Shown here: positions 18,854 through 27,415 of the stretch, one piece after another
How the letters are laid out: every line of letters starts with the position of its first letter
Position numbering within the stretch: the stretch's first letter is position 1
NCBI GenBank assembly: GCA_965226695.1
Contig: OZ245405.1
Location: 1,984,001 to 2,048,000 of the forward strand
DNA from: CATOSD01 sp965226695
GTDB lineage: Bacteria > Chloroflexota > Dehalococcoidia > Lucifugimonadales > CATOSD01
Length of the DNA stretch: 64,000 nucleotides
Reading direction: 5' to 3'
The notes under the pieces: model-generated
Databases searched by the model: none
Told to the model about the DNA's origin: nothing
Seen by the model: only the letters and a program-made list of their open reading frames with translations
Made by a program: the position numbers and the translations under genes

Positions 18854-20581
18854 ATGGCTAAGGAGAACAGACTGGGCCTGCCGTACCGTATTCAGATAGA
18901 CGTGAAGGTTCCTATGAGGGATGGGGTCAGGCTCTCGGGGGATGTCTATATGCCATTCTCCAACGGACCATTTCCGGTCCTGATGATGCTGACGCCCTAC
19001 GACAACCAGTCCGAGCGGTACCTCCACCAGCACGTGCCCCGGTTCGTGGAAGCCGACTATGCTGTGATAATCATAGATTCTCGCGGCCGCCACGACTCGG
19101 AGGGCGAGTGGTACGCCTACGTGAACGAGGGACGGGACGGGCACGATGCCCAAGAATGGCTGGGCAAGCAGTCCTGGTGTGACGGCAACATTGGCACGTT
19201 CGGTAGCTCCTATCCGGGCGGAACGCAGATATGGCCCGCGCCGTACCGGAGCCAGTATTTGAAGGCCCTGGTTCCCGTGGCTGCCCAGGTGGACAACTAC
19301 GTGGGCATGGCCTACATGAACGGGGTGCTTCATCACCCGTGGGGCCTGTGGCACATCGGAATGTCGGGGAGGACCATGCAGCGGAGCACGGTCGGCCTCA
19401 TGGACCGGCTTGGGCTCGCCACGCGGCTGCCTCTGGTCTCGGCACTGGACGACATCTGCGAGTCCCGGGCGTACAGGGAAGCCATTCAGCACTACACCCA
19501 CGATGAGCTGTGGAAGAGCTACGGAGTCCAAGACAAGTACCATGAGATCGAGGCCCCCGCCTACTTCATCACCGGCTGGTATGACACCCTCATACACGAC
19601 AACTTCAATATGATCCAGGGTTGGCGAAACCACGCGCGCTCTGAGGATGCCCGGCGCTTTACGCGATTGCTGGTTGGGCCCTGGCCCCACGGAGGCATAG
19701 GATCCTCGAGACGGACCGGTGACGTCGCGTTTGGTACCCAAGCCGAGGTCGACATTCTAGGAGAGCACGTCCGCTGGTACGATCAACGCCTCAGGGGAGT
19801 GGACACGGGTATCGACGACGAACCACCCATCAGGCTCTTCGTCATGGGAGACAACGTGTGGCGCGACGAGCACGAGTGGCCTCTGGCTCGCACGCAATAC
19901 ACCGACTTCTACCTTCACAGCGAAGGCAAGGCCAACTCACTGCACGGCGACGGTAGCCTCAGCCAGACGCCTTCGGAGATGGAGCCCACGGACCAGTATG
20001 ACTATAACCCCGAGAACCCCGTGCCCACCATCGGGGGACAGATCATGGACGGGGAGCGCTCCGGCCCTCGGGACAGGAGACCGGCCGAACGACGGGATGA
20101 CGTGCTGGTCTATACTTCGGAAGTCCTGCGAGAGGACTTAGAGGTGACGGGCCCCATAGAGATGACTCTGTATGCGGCCTCCAGCGCCCCAGATACCGAC
20201 TTCACCGCCACGCTGGTGGACGTACACCCGGACGGGATGGCCATAAACATCACTGAGGGAATAGTGAGGGCTCGCTTTCGGGAGTCCCTGGAGAACCCCT
20301 CTCTCATTCAGCCTGGACAGGTGTACGAGTACAAGATACTCGTGTGGGAGACCAGCAACGTGTTCAAGGCAGGCCATCGCATTCGAGTGGAGGTATCTAG
20401 CAGCAACTTCCCGCGATTGGCCCGGAATCTGAACACTGGAGAGCACCCCGGGGAAGATGCCAGCATGCAAGTGGCCAACCAGACCATTCATCACAGTTCC
20501 CAATATGCCTCCCGTATCACCCTGCCGATTATCCCCCCGATAGGGGAGGGTGCTGGCGGGCCGAAAAGTAGGATGTTATGA
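18854..20581 (+). CDS. CocE/NonD-family S15 hydrolase, copy 1
   Basis: 575 aa from the ATG at 18854, preceded by a near-perfect Shine-Dalgarno (aggaggt). Alpha/beta-hydrolase of the X-Pro dipeptidyl-peptidase/cocaine esterase (S15) family. The nucleophile motif is GSSYPG with Ser at residue 119, DSRGRHDSEGEW lies near 75-86, and the C-terminal jelly-roll domain (about 355-560) contains SSAPDTDFTATLVDVHPDG. No signal peptide is seen, so it is probably cytoplasmic. It would hydrolyse an ester or peptide-like bond in the imported compound. A paralogue of similar length at 24225..25916 is closely related throughout. The stop overlaps the epimerase start by 4 bp. Confidence 0.85.
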   Translation: MAKENRLGLPYRIQIDVKVPMRDGVRLSGDVYMPFSNGPFPVLMMLTPYDNQSERYLHQHVPRFVEADYAVIIIDSRGRHDSEGEWYAYVNEGRDGHDAQEWLGKQSWCDGNIGTFGSSYPGGTQIWPAPYRSQYLKALVPVAAQVDNYVGMAYMNGVLHHPWGLWHIGMSGRTMQRSTVGLMDRLGLATRLPLVSALDDICESRAYREAIQHYTHDELWKSYGVQDKYHEIEAPAYFITGWYDTLIHDNFNMIQGWRNHARSEDARRFTRLLVGPWPHGGIGSSRRTGDVAFGTQAEVDILGEHVRWYDQRLRGVDTGIDDEPPIRLFVMGDNVWRDEHEWPLARTQYTDFYLHSEGKANSLHGDGSLSQTPSEMEPTDQYDYNPENPVPTIGGQIMDGERSGPRDRRPAERRDDVLVYTSEVLREDLEVTGPIEMTLYAASSAPDTDFTATLVDVHPDGMAINITEGIVRARFRESLENPSLIQPGQVYEYKILVWETSNVFKAGHRIRVEVSSSNFPRLARNLNTGEHPGEDASMQVANQTIHHSSQYASRITLPIIPPIGEGAGGPKSRML

Positions 20582-21588
20582 GGGCGTTGGTGGTTGGCGG
20601 AAGTCGCTTTATAGGGCTGCATCTGGTACGCACGCTGTCCAAAGAGGGACATAGCGTCACCGTACTAAACAGGGGCCAGACGGAGGTAACCTTTCCAGGG
20701 GGAGTGGAGCGACTCTACGCCGACCGTAACGATTCGTCACAGGTAGAGGCGGCGCTTCATGGCAAGTCCTTCGATACGGTGTTTGACATCTCGGCCTACA
20801 CGCCTTCCGTGTTGGGACTTACCGTCAAGGCCCTACAGGGGAACATTGGACATTATCTGTTCTGCAGCACCGGCGCTGTCTTCGGCCCTCCGGACCATCC
20901 CATACATATCGCCCCCATTCCTGCGGGTTATCCCCTGGACCGCAACCCTCAATCTCACCCCTACACCGTGGGGAAGGTTCAGTGCGAAGACCTGCTCGCG
21001 GAGGCATTCAGGGGTAACGGCTTCCCCGCAACCTCGCTGAGGCCGGTGTACGTCTATGGCCCTGGCAACCTCTCAAGAGCAACAGAGCCCAGCTACTTCG
21101 CCAGGCTCACCCTACGGAGGAAGGTGATAATACCAGGCGATGGATTTACGCTGTTCCACCTGGTACACGTTGAAGATGTTGTTGGCGCCTTTATGGCGGC
21201 TGCCACCACCTCCGCATCCATCGGTCAGGCCTACAACATCGGTGGGCCTGAGGGAGTCACCGGTGACGGGTACGTGCAGACCATAGCTCTGATTATGGGA
21301 GTGGAGCCCGACGTCGTCCACGTAGAGATTTCGGAGTTAGAAGCTATTTCCCAGAGGCTGGGACTGGAGCAAGTGCCGCGCATATATCCCTTCCCGCACC
21401 AAGTCAGCCGAGTGTGTGGTATAGAAAAGGCCAAACAGGATCTTGGATGGTCGCCCCGCTACGGGACCAGCGAAGGCCTCAGTATGACTTACGACTGGTG
21501 GCGACGGCACGGAGAGCGCGCGGAATCCTGGGACTTTTCTACGGAAGACAGCATCCTAAAGCTTATCAACTCTAACGGGGTACCATAG
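20578..21588 (+). CDS. NAD-dependent epimerase/dehydratase (extended SDR)
   Basis: 336 aa. The Rossmann motif MRALVVGGSRFIGLHLVRTL is a GGxxxIG variant, and the catalytic YxxxK reads YTVGK after SHP. The C-terminal half has the sugar-nucleotide SDR feature FHLVHVEDVVGAF and ends with a substrate-side helix region (DLGWSPRYGTSEGL). It is translationally coupled (ATGA overlap) to the S15 hydrolase, so the two enzymes probably act on one pathway. Substrate is unknown; many genes so annotated act on nucleotide sugars, but the neighbours do not show a sugar pathway. Confidence 0.8.
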   Translation: MRALVVGGSRFIGLHLVRTLSKEGHSVTVLNRGQTEVTFPGGVERLYADRNDSSQVEAALHGKSFDTVFDISAYTPSVLGLTVKALQGNIGHYLFCSTGAVFGPPDHPIHIAPIPAGYPLDRNPQSHPYTVGKVQCEDLLAEAFRGNGFPATSLRPVYVYGPGNLSRATEPSYFARLTLRRKVIIPGDGFTLFHLVHVEDVVGAFMAAATTSASIGQAYNIGGPEGVTGDGYVQTIALIMGVEPDVVHVEISELEAISQRLGLEQVPRIYPFPHQVSRVCGIEKAKQDLGWSPRYGTSEGLSMTYDWWRRHGERAESWDFSTEDSILKLINSNGVP

Positions 21589-21858
21589 CAGTGGCCGCAG
21601 AATAGTACTGCGGGAGAAACATTACAGTCCTTCCCAGGGACCTCGCAGGACTGAAGGTCAGGACCCCCGGCGGGTGGGAGAGGGCTTCTCCCCTCGAGGT
21701 AGTGCAGCCACGCGCGCGGTGAAGTGCCGCCGACGAGTTTTGAAGATGTATGACGTTGCCTAACGTGGTCAGCAGACCGATTGCCAGAGGTTGCCTGGCA
21801 AGTTTAGGGGAGCGCTGCGGAAGACAACGGAGATTCCCGAAGAAGCAGGGTTTCCAAG

Positions 21859-23241
21859 GTGAGACAGGAAGACGACAACGAGGGCACTGACGGACGAGCG
21901 CGTTCAAGCCTCTGCTCTATCCGCGGCCCCATTAACAGTCCCGACGGATGGCGGCGGGTCCTTTACGCACCCCCACTCCAAGCGCTCCGGCATCTAGCGT
22001 TCAGATGGCGTAGTGCGGCAATAATACTGGTTGTGCTCCTGGCAGCCGGAATACTCACCTTCTTCGACATCGGTCCCCTTCCGCCGGAGGCTACAACTTC
22101 TCTGGCCACCCTGACAGTGGGCGATACCTGGGCCACCCCTGGGCGTGATCCCCAAAATACTGCCTTCGCGCCCGTATCTACTCTTGGCATGAGCCAGGAA
22201 GCTGAGCTGATCTTCCATGTGCCGGCTGGTATATCGTCATCACCCGCAGTCACCCGTAGCCACATCTTTCTGGCCACCAAGGACAATCGGCTGCTGGCCT
22301 TGGATCGACAGAGTAGGAAGGTGGCCTGGGACTTCCAGGCCTCGACGTCGATAAACTCCGGCCCGGTGGTCGTAGGCAATCTGGTTGTGATAGGTCTACT
22401 AGACGGCAGCGTTGTGTCGCTAGATAGCTCCAGCGGTCAGGAGAGCTGGAGGTTCGGCACCGACGACTCGGTGGTGGGAGCCGGCATTGCGGCAGACGGG
22501 ACTCTCTATATAGGCTCGGGAGACCACCGGCTATATGCCCTGGATGCCGGGACGGGTCAGGAGCGTTGGAGGTTCGATGTCGGAGCATGGATCATCAGTA
22601 GCATTGCCTATATAGACGAGAAGGTGGTGGTGGTCTCCAAGCAGGGCCTGCTGCATGTGATAGATGCCCGGACGGGGCGCAAGAGGCTGGTGTACGATTT
22701 AGGGTGGCCGGTAACAGGAGCGCCCGCCGTGAACCAACACCACGCCTACGTGGCCACCGACAGCGGTGTTGTTTGGGTAATAGACCACTCCGCCATCACG
22801 TATCCGTTTGAGCGTGCCTGGAGTTCCATCCGCTGGAGGCTGTTCCTGTGGGGGGCCATTTCCCACGCGCCCATGCAGAAGGGTACCGTGTGGAGCGAAA
22901 AGATACCGTACCGGATGGCGACCTCACCCGCGCTGGATGGGGAGATGATGTACGTTGCGGCACGCAGTGGCGCCGCTGCCTTTTCCGCCGATAGCGGAGC
23001 CCTCAAGTGGGAAGTATCGCTGGACTCGACACCCGCTTCCGCCACTGACATCGTTATAACCAGGGACGCCGCCATTTTCGGCACCAGTGATGGGTTTATT
23101 TATGTTTTGGACAAAGACACTGGGGAGCAACGCGCGCGGATTCCGGTTGATGGGGGGGTAGCCTGCGTGCCAGCGGTCACCAGCGACCAGGTGTTTGTGG
23201 CAACTGACAAGGGCAAGCTATACTCGATACCTGTTCAATAA
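21859..23241 (+). CDS. PQQ-like beta-propeller repeat protein
   Basis: 460 aa (GTG start uncertain). One membrane segment, SAAIILVVLLAAGILTFF (about 50-70), precedes a beta-propeller of repeated blades with the pattern LLALDRQSRKVAWDF, VVSLDSSSGQESWRF, LYALDAGTGQERWRF, as in BamB/PQQ-dehydrogenase-like proteins. It would be anchored with the propeller outside. The tryptophan-docking repeats are regular. No quinoprotein catalytic residues are obvious, so a binding or scaffold role is likelier than a dehydrogenase. A 270-bp gap after the epimerase holds no recognisable gene or terminator. Confidence 0.75.
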   Translation: MRQEDDNEGTDGRARSSLCSIRGPINSPDGWRRVLYAPPLQALRHLAFRWRSAAIILVVLLAAGILTFFDIGPLPPEATTSLATLTVGDTWATPGRDPQNTAFAPVSTLGMSQEAELIFHVPAGISSSPAVTRSHIFLATKDNRLLALDRQSRKVAWDFQASTSINSGPVVVGNLVVIGLLDGSVVSLDSSSGQESWRFGTDDSVVGAGIAADGTLYIGSGDHRLYALDAGTGQERWRFDVGAWIISSIAYIDEKVVVVSKQGLLHVIDARTGRKRLVYDLGWPVTGAPAVNQHHAYVATDSGVVWVIDHSAITYPFERAWSSIRWRLFLWGAISHAPMQKGTVWSEKIPYRMATSPALDGEMMYVAARSGAAAFSADSGALKWEVSLDSTPASATDIVITRDAAIFGTSDGFIYVLDKDTGEQRARIPVDGGVACVPAVTSDQVFVATDKGKLYSIPVQ

Positions 23242-23984
23242 TAGTCCTGCGATAAGCTGTAGGCGTTTCACAAGTGCACGCAAGTGGTAGACTTTTCACT
23301 GAAGCGGGCCGAGTCCGCCAGAGATAGCGCCGTCAACGCATATACTTGATTCTCTCGTAAAAAGTCTGTGTAGGTCGAATTAGAACAAACGTACCCACGT
23401 CTGGGTACAATATACAGTCTCTGTTCCGTATACTACCCCAGCATACGGTAGCGCTCAGATGTGCCAAATCGCTGGAACTTCCTCAAAACGGGTTTTTACG
23501 AGGGAATCATACTTGCTTTGCGAAAGTAGTGATGAAAGCGGCCTTCATGAGGGCACCAAGGGCTGCTTCGATAGCGCCAAGCGAGCGGTATGTGCCAGGC
23601 ATAATTCAACATTTTCGAGTCCTGTGCTTATGGGCAGTGACAGCGCACAGGTACGCGTAGGCAAGAGGGGGGCATGCCTGAGCGAGCGTAGTACTCAGGA
23701 CCAGAGTTAGGATCCCTAACTCCGCGAGCCGCTCCGACGAGGTTGGCGGCAGGCGTCAACTTTCCAAATGGGCGCTATGGTCAAGTGCGGAGACGCAAAG
23801 AAGGTGTCGGCGGTCCCATGCATGAGCCTGTCGTACCTCGAAGAGGGCACTCCGATCTGGTCGAGCAGCGTCAGGCCCAACGAGCTCCGAGCGCTGGCGG
23901 TCGAAGTATCGCAGAGCAGGAGAAACATGGCGATCTGCGTGGGGGGCCAAGGGGTGCGCTTCCCGAACCCACCTCAACAACCGG
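23242..23984. other. Intergenic stretch without recognised gene
   Basis: About 0.74 kb between the propeller gene and a small minus-strand frame. Several short open frames overlap on both strands, with no supported start or known motif. I see no repeat or RNA gene here. Decayed coding DNA is possible. Confidence 0.4.
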
Positions 23985-24197
23985 CTAGACACCGATTTGC
24001 TCAAACCGGTAGGATGATAGCTTCACGATCCGATACCACGCAAAGTTGTCGTTCGGGTCCAAACCGAACTCAGACGCCCGCGCCTTCTCCGCCTTCGACT
24101 TGGAATCATAAATCGTCCGAAGTTTCTGTCCTTCACCGAAAGAACAAGACCGAACACAGGCCGGGTCTAAGACGACCAGAAGATTTTCCAGCAACAT
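23985..24197 (-). CDS. Small hypothetical protein (70 aa)
   Basis: Not recognised. 70 aa, lying 27 bp downstream of the second hydrolase gene on the same strand. The central part (QKLRTIYDSKSKAEKARASEF, then DPNDNFAWYRIV) has a protein-like composition of charged and aromatic residues, unlike the antisense frames around it. There is no clear Shine-Dalgarno, so it could be a 3' remnant of a larger gene. Confidence 0.3.
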   Translation of the reverse strand: MLLENLLVVLDPACVRSCSFGEGQKLRTIYDSKSKAEKARASEFGLDPNDNFAWYRIVKLSSYRFEQIGV

Positions 24198-24224
24198 CTT
24201 CCTGGCTGCATCCGACTACCAAAC

Positions 24225-25916
24225 TCAATCGCGAGGAATGATGGGCAAGGAAACGTGAGAAGGACGCTCAGAGTCGTGGTAGATGGTCTGATCGGCAACT
24301 TTAATCTCCGCATCCAAACCTGGTTGGTGTCCGGTGTTGAGGTTGCGGTCGAAGCGGGGGAAGTTGCTGCTGGAGATTTCCAGACGAATCCGGTGACCCG
24401 CTTTGAATACGTTGCCAGTCTCCCATAGGCTAATCTGGTACTCGTAGGTCCTTCCGGGCTCTATCAGGGTCGGGGTTTCTAGGGACTCACGAAATCGTGT
24501 GCGGCGGATCCCCTCGCAGATGTTGATAGCCTGCCCGCTGGGGTAGACGTCCACCAGCGTAGCAGTGAAGTCGGTATCAGGCGCGCTCGAGGAAGCGTAC
24601 AACGTCACGACCACAGGGCCTGTTACCTCCGCGTCTCGGGTCAAGGGCTCTGATGTAAAGACCAGCACATCATCACGGCGCTCTACAGACCGACGGTCGC
24701 GTGGGCCTGTGAGTTCTGGGCTCATCACTGGGCCGCCCATGGTGGGAACGGGGTTCTCAGGGTCGTAGCTGTAGCGGTCCGTGGGCTCTCCAGCCGGAGA
24801 CGCGGGGCTCAAGACGCCGTCCCCTAAGAGGGAATTGGCTCGTCCTCCGCTGTGCATATAGTAGTTGGTGTACTGGGTGCGGGCCAAAGGCCACTCTCGC
24901 TCGTAGCGCCACACGTTCTCCCCCATGACAAACAGCCTGATGGGAGGCTCGTCATCCATGCCGTTTTCGATGCCTTTGAGGCGTCGGTCATACCAGCGTA
25001 TGTGCTCTGCAATTATATCAACCCCAGCGGGTAGTCCGAAGTCGATGTCGCCAGGGGGCTGCGCTGAACCAATACTCCCATGGGTCCAGGGTCCGACCAG
25101 CAGTCTGGTTACCTCCCTGGCCTCCACCGAACGGGCCCTGCTCCTCCAGCCCCGCAGCATCTTAAAGGTCTCGTGAACCAAGGTGTCGTACCAGCCAGTG
25201 AGGAAATAAGCCGGCGTTTCTATCTCTTCGTACTTGTCCCTCACCCCGTAGCCTTTCCAGTACTCGTCCAGGGTGTAGTGTCGAATGAAATCTCTGAAGA
25301 CAGGCATATCACATATATCGTCTAGCGCTGAGATCAGGGGAAGTCTCTTATGCAACTCAAGGTCATTCATCAGACCTGGACTCTCCGACTGCATGGTCTT
25401 TCCAGTCATGCGGATGAACCATGTGGTGAACGGGACCATTTGGTAGACTCCATCGACATAGGCCAGGCCGTAGTTGTCTTGCTGAGTGGCGCTGGGGACG
25501 AGAGCCTTCACATGGGGGCTACGAAGCGGGGCAGGCATTGTCTGCGTAAACCCGGGGTAGGAACTCCCGAATGTCCCGATGTTGCCATTGCACCAGGGCT
25601 GTGCACCTATCCACTGCTGCGTATCGTACCCGTCGTTGGTCTCATCCAGGTATGGTCGCCATTCGCCGTCGGAGTCGTGCCTGCCTCGACTGTCCTGAAT
25701 AACAACTGCATAGCCGTTCCGAACAAAACGAGGAACGAAGTCGTGGACATAGCGGGCTGACTGATTGTTGTAAGGAGTGCGTTGAAGCAGGGTAGGAAAA
25801 GGCCCCACCGAGGCTGGCAAGTAGATATCGGCCGAGAGACGCACGCCGTCCCTCATTGGAGTCTTCACATCCAGCTGTATGCGAAACGGCAGTCCGCGGT
25901 CGGTCGAAGCGCTCAT
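24225..25916 (-). CDS. CocE/NonD-family S15 hydrolase, copy 2
   Basis: 563 aa, ATG start with Shine-Dalgarno gaaggtga. Same architecture as the enzyme at 18854..20581: IQLDVKTPMRDGVRLSADIY at the N-terminus, nucleophile motif GSSYPG with Ser at residue 119, DSRGRHDSDGEW, and the C-terminal jelly roll with SSAPDTDFTATLVDVYPSG. The two proteins are similar along the entire length, with most differences around the substrate-side region (about 130-210). It lies on the opposite strand, at the far end of the cassette. Duplication plus divergence suggests two related substrates. Confidence 0.85.
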   Translation of the reverse strand: MSASTDRGLPFRIQLDVKTPMRDGVRLSADIYLPASVGPFPTLLQRTPYNNQSARYVHDFVPRFVRNGYAVVIQDSRGRHDSDGEWRPYLDETNDGYDTQQWIGAQPWCNGNIGTFGSSYPGFTQTMPAPLRSPHVKALVPSATQQDNYGLAYVDGVYQMVPFTTWFIRMTGKTMQSESPGLMNDLELHKRLPLISALDDICDMPVFRDFIRHYTLDEYWKGYGVRDKYEEIETPAYFLTGWYDTLVHETFKMLRGWRSRARSVEAREVTRLLVGPWTHGSIGSAQPPGDIDFGLPAGVDIIAEHIRWYDRRLKGIENGMDDEPPIRLFVMGENVWRYEREWPLARTQYTNYYMHSGGRANSLLGDGVLSPASPAGEPTDRYSYDPENPVPTMGGPVMSPELTGPRDRRSVERRDDVLVFTSEPLTRDAEVTGPVVVTLYASSSAPDTDFTATLVDVYPSGQAINICEGIRRTRFRESLETPTLIEPGRTYEYQISLWETGNVFKAGHRIRLEISSSNFPRFDRNLNTGHQPGLDAEIKVADQTIYHDSERPSHVSLPIIPRD

Positions 25917-26331
25917 GAATCTTCACCTTCTCATTCCTGGACTATAATCCGGGGGTTAGTAATCGGGGTTCACTCTCGCGAGCACTTGTCTTCGACGGAA
26001 AAGTCCCGTAGTCAGACCCTGATCGACCCGGTAGGTCATTGCGAGGCCGTCAAACAGATGGTATCTGGGTGACCGGTCCAAATCGTGCTCGGCCTTGGCA
26101 ATGCCACAGAACCGGCTTACGCGCCATGGGTAGGAAAATACTCGCAGGTTCCGAGATAGACCCAGTTGAAGCCTGTATTCTGTGGGTTCGAGTAATGCCT
26201 GTCAAGGGCGGAGGGATATTAGGCCACGGGGCGGAGCAACAGTGTACCAGTCGGTCGTCGGTGTTCAGCGAAAATGTCACCCTGCGACGGGTGTCGTCGG
26301 GAGCCCTTAGTGTGAGCGAGGTCGGTGGAGT

Positions 26332-27114
26332 CTAGGCGTCAGGGGAATCGCCGGCTGCGCGTGTGGTGGCGGTCTGTCTGCTCTGCTTGAGGCGGTAGCT
26401 CTCGCCGTTCAGCTCCAGGATGTGAACGCGGTGAGTGAGGCGGTCCAGCAGGGCGCCGGTCAGCCTCTCGGAGCCGAAGACCTCGGTCCACTCGTCGAAG
26501 GGAAGGTTGGTGGTGACCAGGATAGACCCTCTCTCGTAGCGCTGGCTGAAGACCTCGAAGAGGAGCTCCGCGCCGGTCTTGGAGAGTGGGACGAAGCCCA
26601 GCTCGTCGATGATGAGCAGCTTGAGGCGGGCAAGCTTCTTCTGAAGGTTGAGCAGTCGCCGCTCGTCCCTGGCCTCGATCAGCTCGTGGACCAGCGATGC
26701 GGCCGTGGTGAAGCCGACCGACAGCCCCCTCTGGCAGGCGGCGAGCCCCAGGCCGAGCGCCACGTGGGTCTTGCCGGTGCCGCTGTTGCCGATAGCGATG
26801 ACGTTCTCTCGCCGGTCGACGTACTCGCAGCGTGCCAGCTGCATTACCAGGTGCTTGTTCACCGAGGGGATTGCCAGGAAGTCGAAGGTGTCGAGGCTCT
26901 TGGTGGCAGGGAAGCGCGCAGCCTTGATCCTGCGGTCGACCATGCGATGATGGCGGTCTATCAGCTCAAGCTCTGAGAGCCTCAGCAGGTAGCCCGGATG
27001 GTCGACGCCCTCGGCGGCGCACTGAGCCGCCACCTTGCCGTACTCTCTCAGGAAGGTGGGCAGCTTCAGCTCCTTCAGGTGGTGCTCCAGCAGCACCGTA
27101 GACCTGTCGCTCAC
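26332..27114 (-). CDS. istB: IstB-like ATPase of IS21 family, copy 2
   Basis: 260 aa with a GTG start overlapping the istA stop, apparently identical to the copy at 12279..13061. Walker A GNSGTGKTH and Walker B LLIIDELGFVPL are intact. It belongs to the helper-ATPase class of IS21 elements that loads on target DNA and stimulates IstA. Here istA is interrupted, so the element is not autonomous. Confidence 0.9.
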   Translation of the reverse strand: MSDRSTVLLEHHLKELKLPTFLREYGKVAAQCAAEGVDHPGYLLRLSELELIDRHHRMVDRRIKAARFPATKSLDTFDFLAIPSVNKHLVMQLARCEYVDRRENVIAIGNSGTGKTHVALGLGLAACQRGLSVGFTTAASLVHELIEARDERRLLNLQKKLARLKLLIIDELGFVPLSKTGAELLFEVFSQRYERGSILVTTNLPFDEWTEVFGSERLTGALLDRLTHRVHILELNGESYRLKQSRQTATTRAAGDSPDA

Positions 27115-27415
27115 CGCCTGCTCCCCGACGTGAGCGCCATGTAGTCGCTGGCCGAGGTCTTCTGCACGCTGACCCTGGGCAGGTAGGGGTACAGCTGTAG
27201 GTCGAGTCTCTGGGGACGACCCTCTATCCCGCACAGCACCAGGTGCTTGACGGCGTCGAAGCTTATGGCCCCGAGCCTGAGTGCATCGCGCACACCCTCG
27301 TACACCTCCTCCTTGCGGAAGCTCTCCATCAGCCGCAGCACCTGCACGAACTCCCGCTTGCCGCGCCTGCCCATCCTCGACTCCAAAAGACGCCGCAGCA
27401 CACCGAACTCCTTAG

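Noticed and set aside
26150..26200. tRNA-like T arm (gggttcgagtaa) left of IS21 copy 2
   Set aside because: No matching acceptor, anticodon or D arms, and the T stem does not pair.
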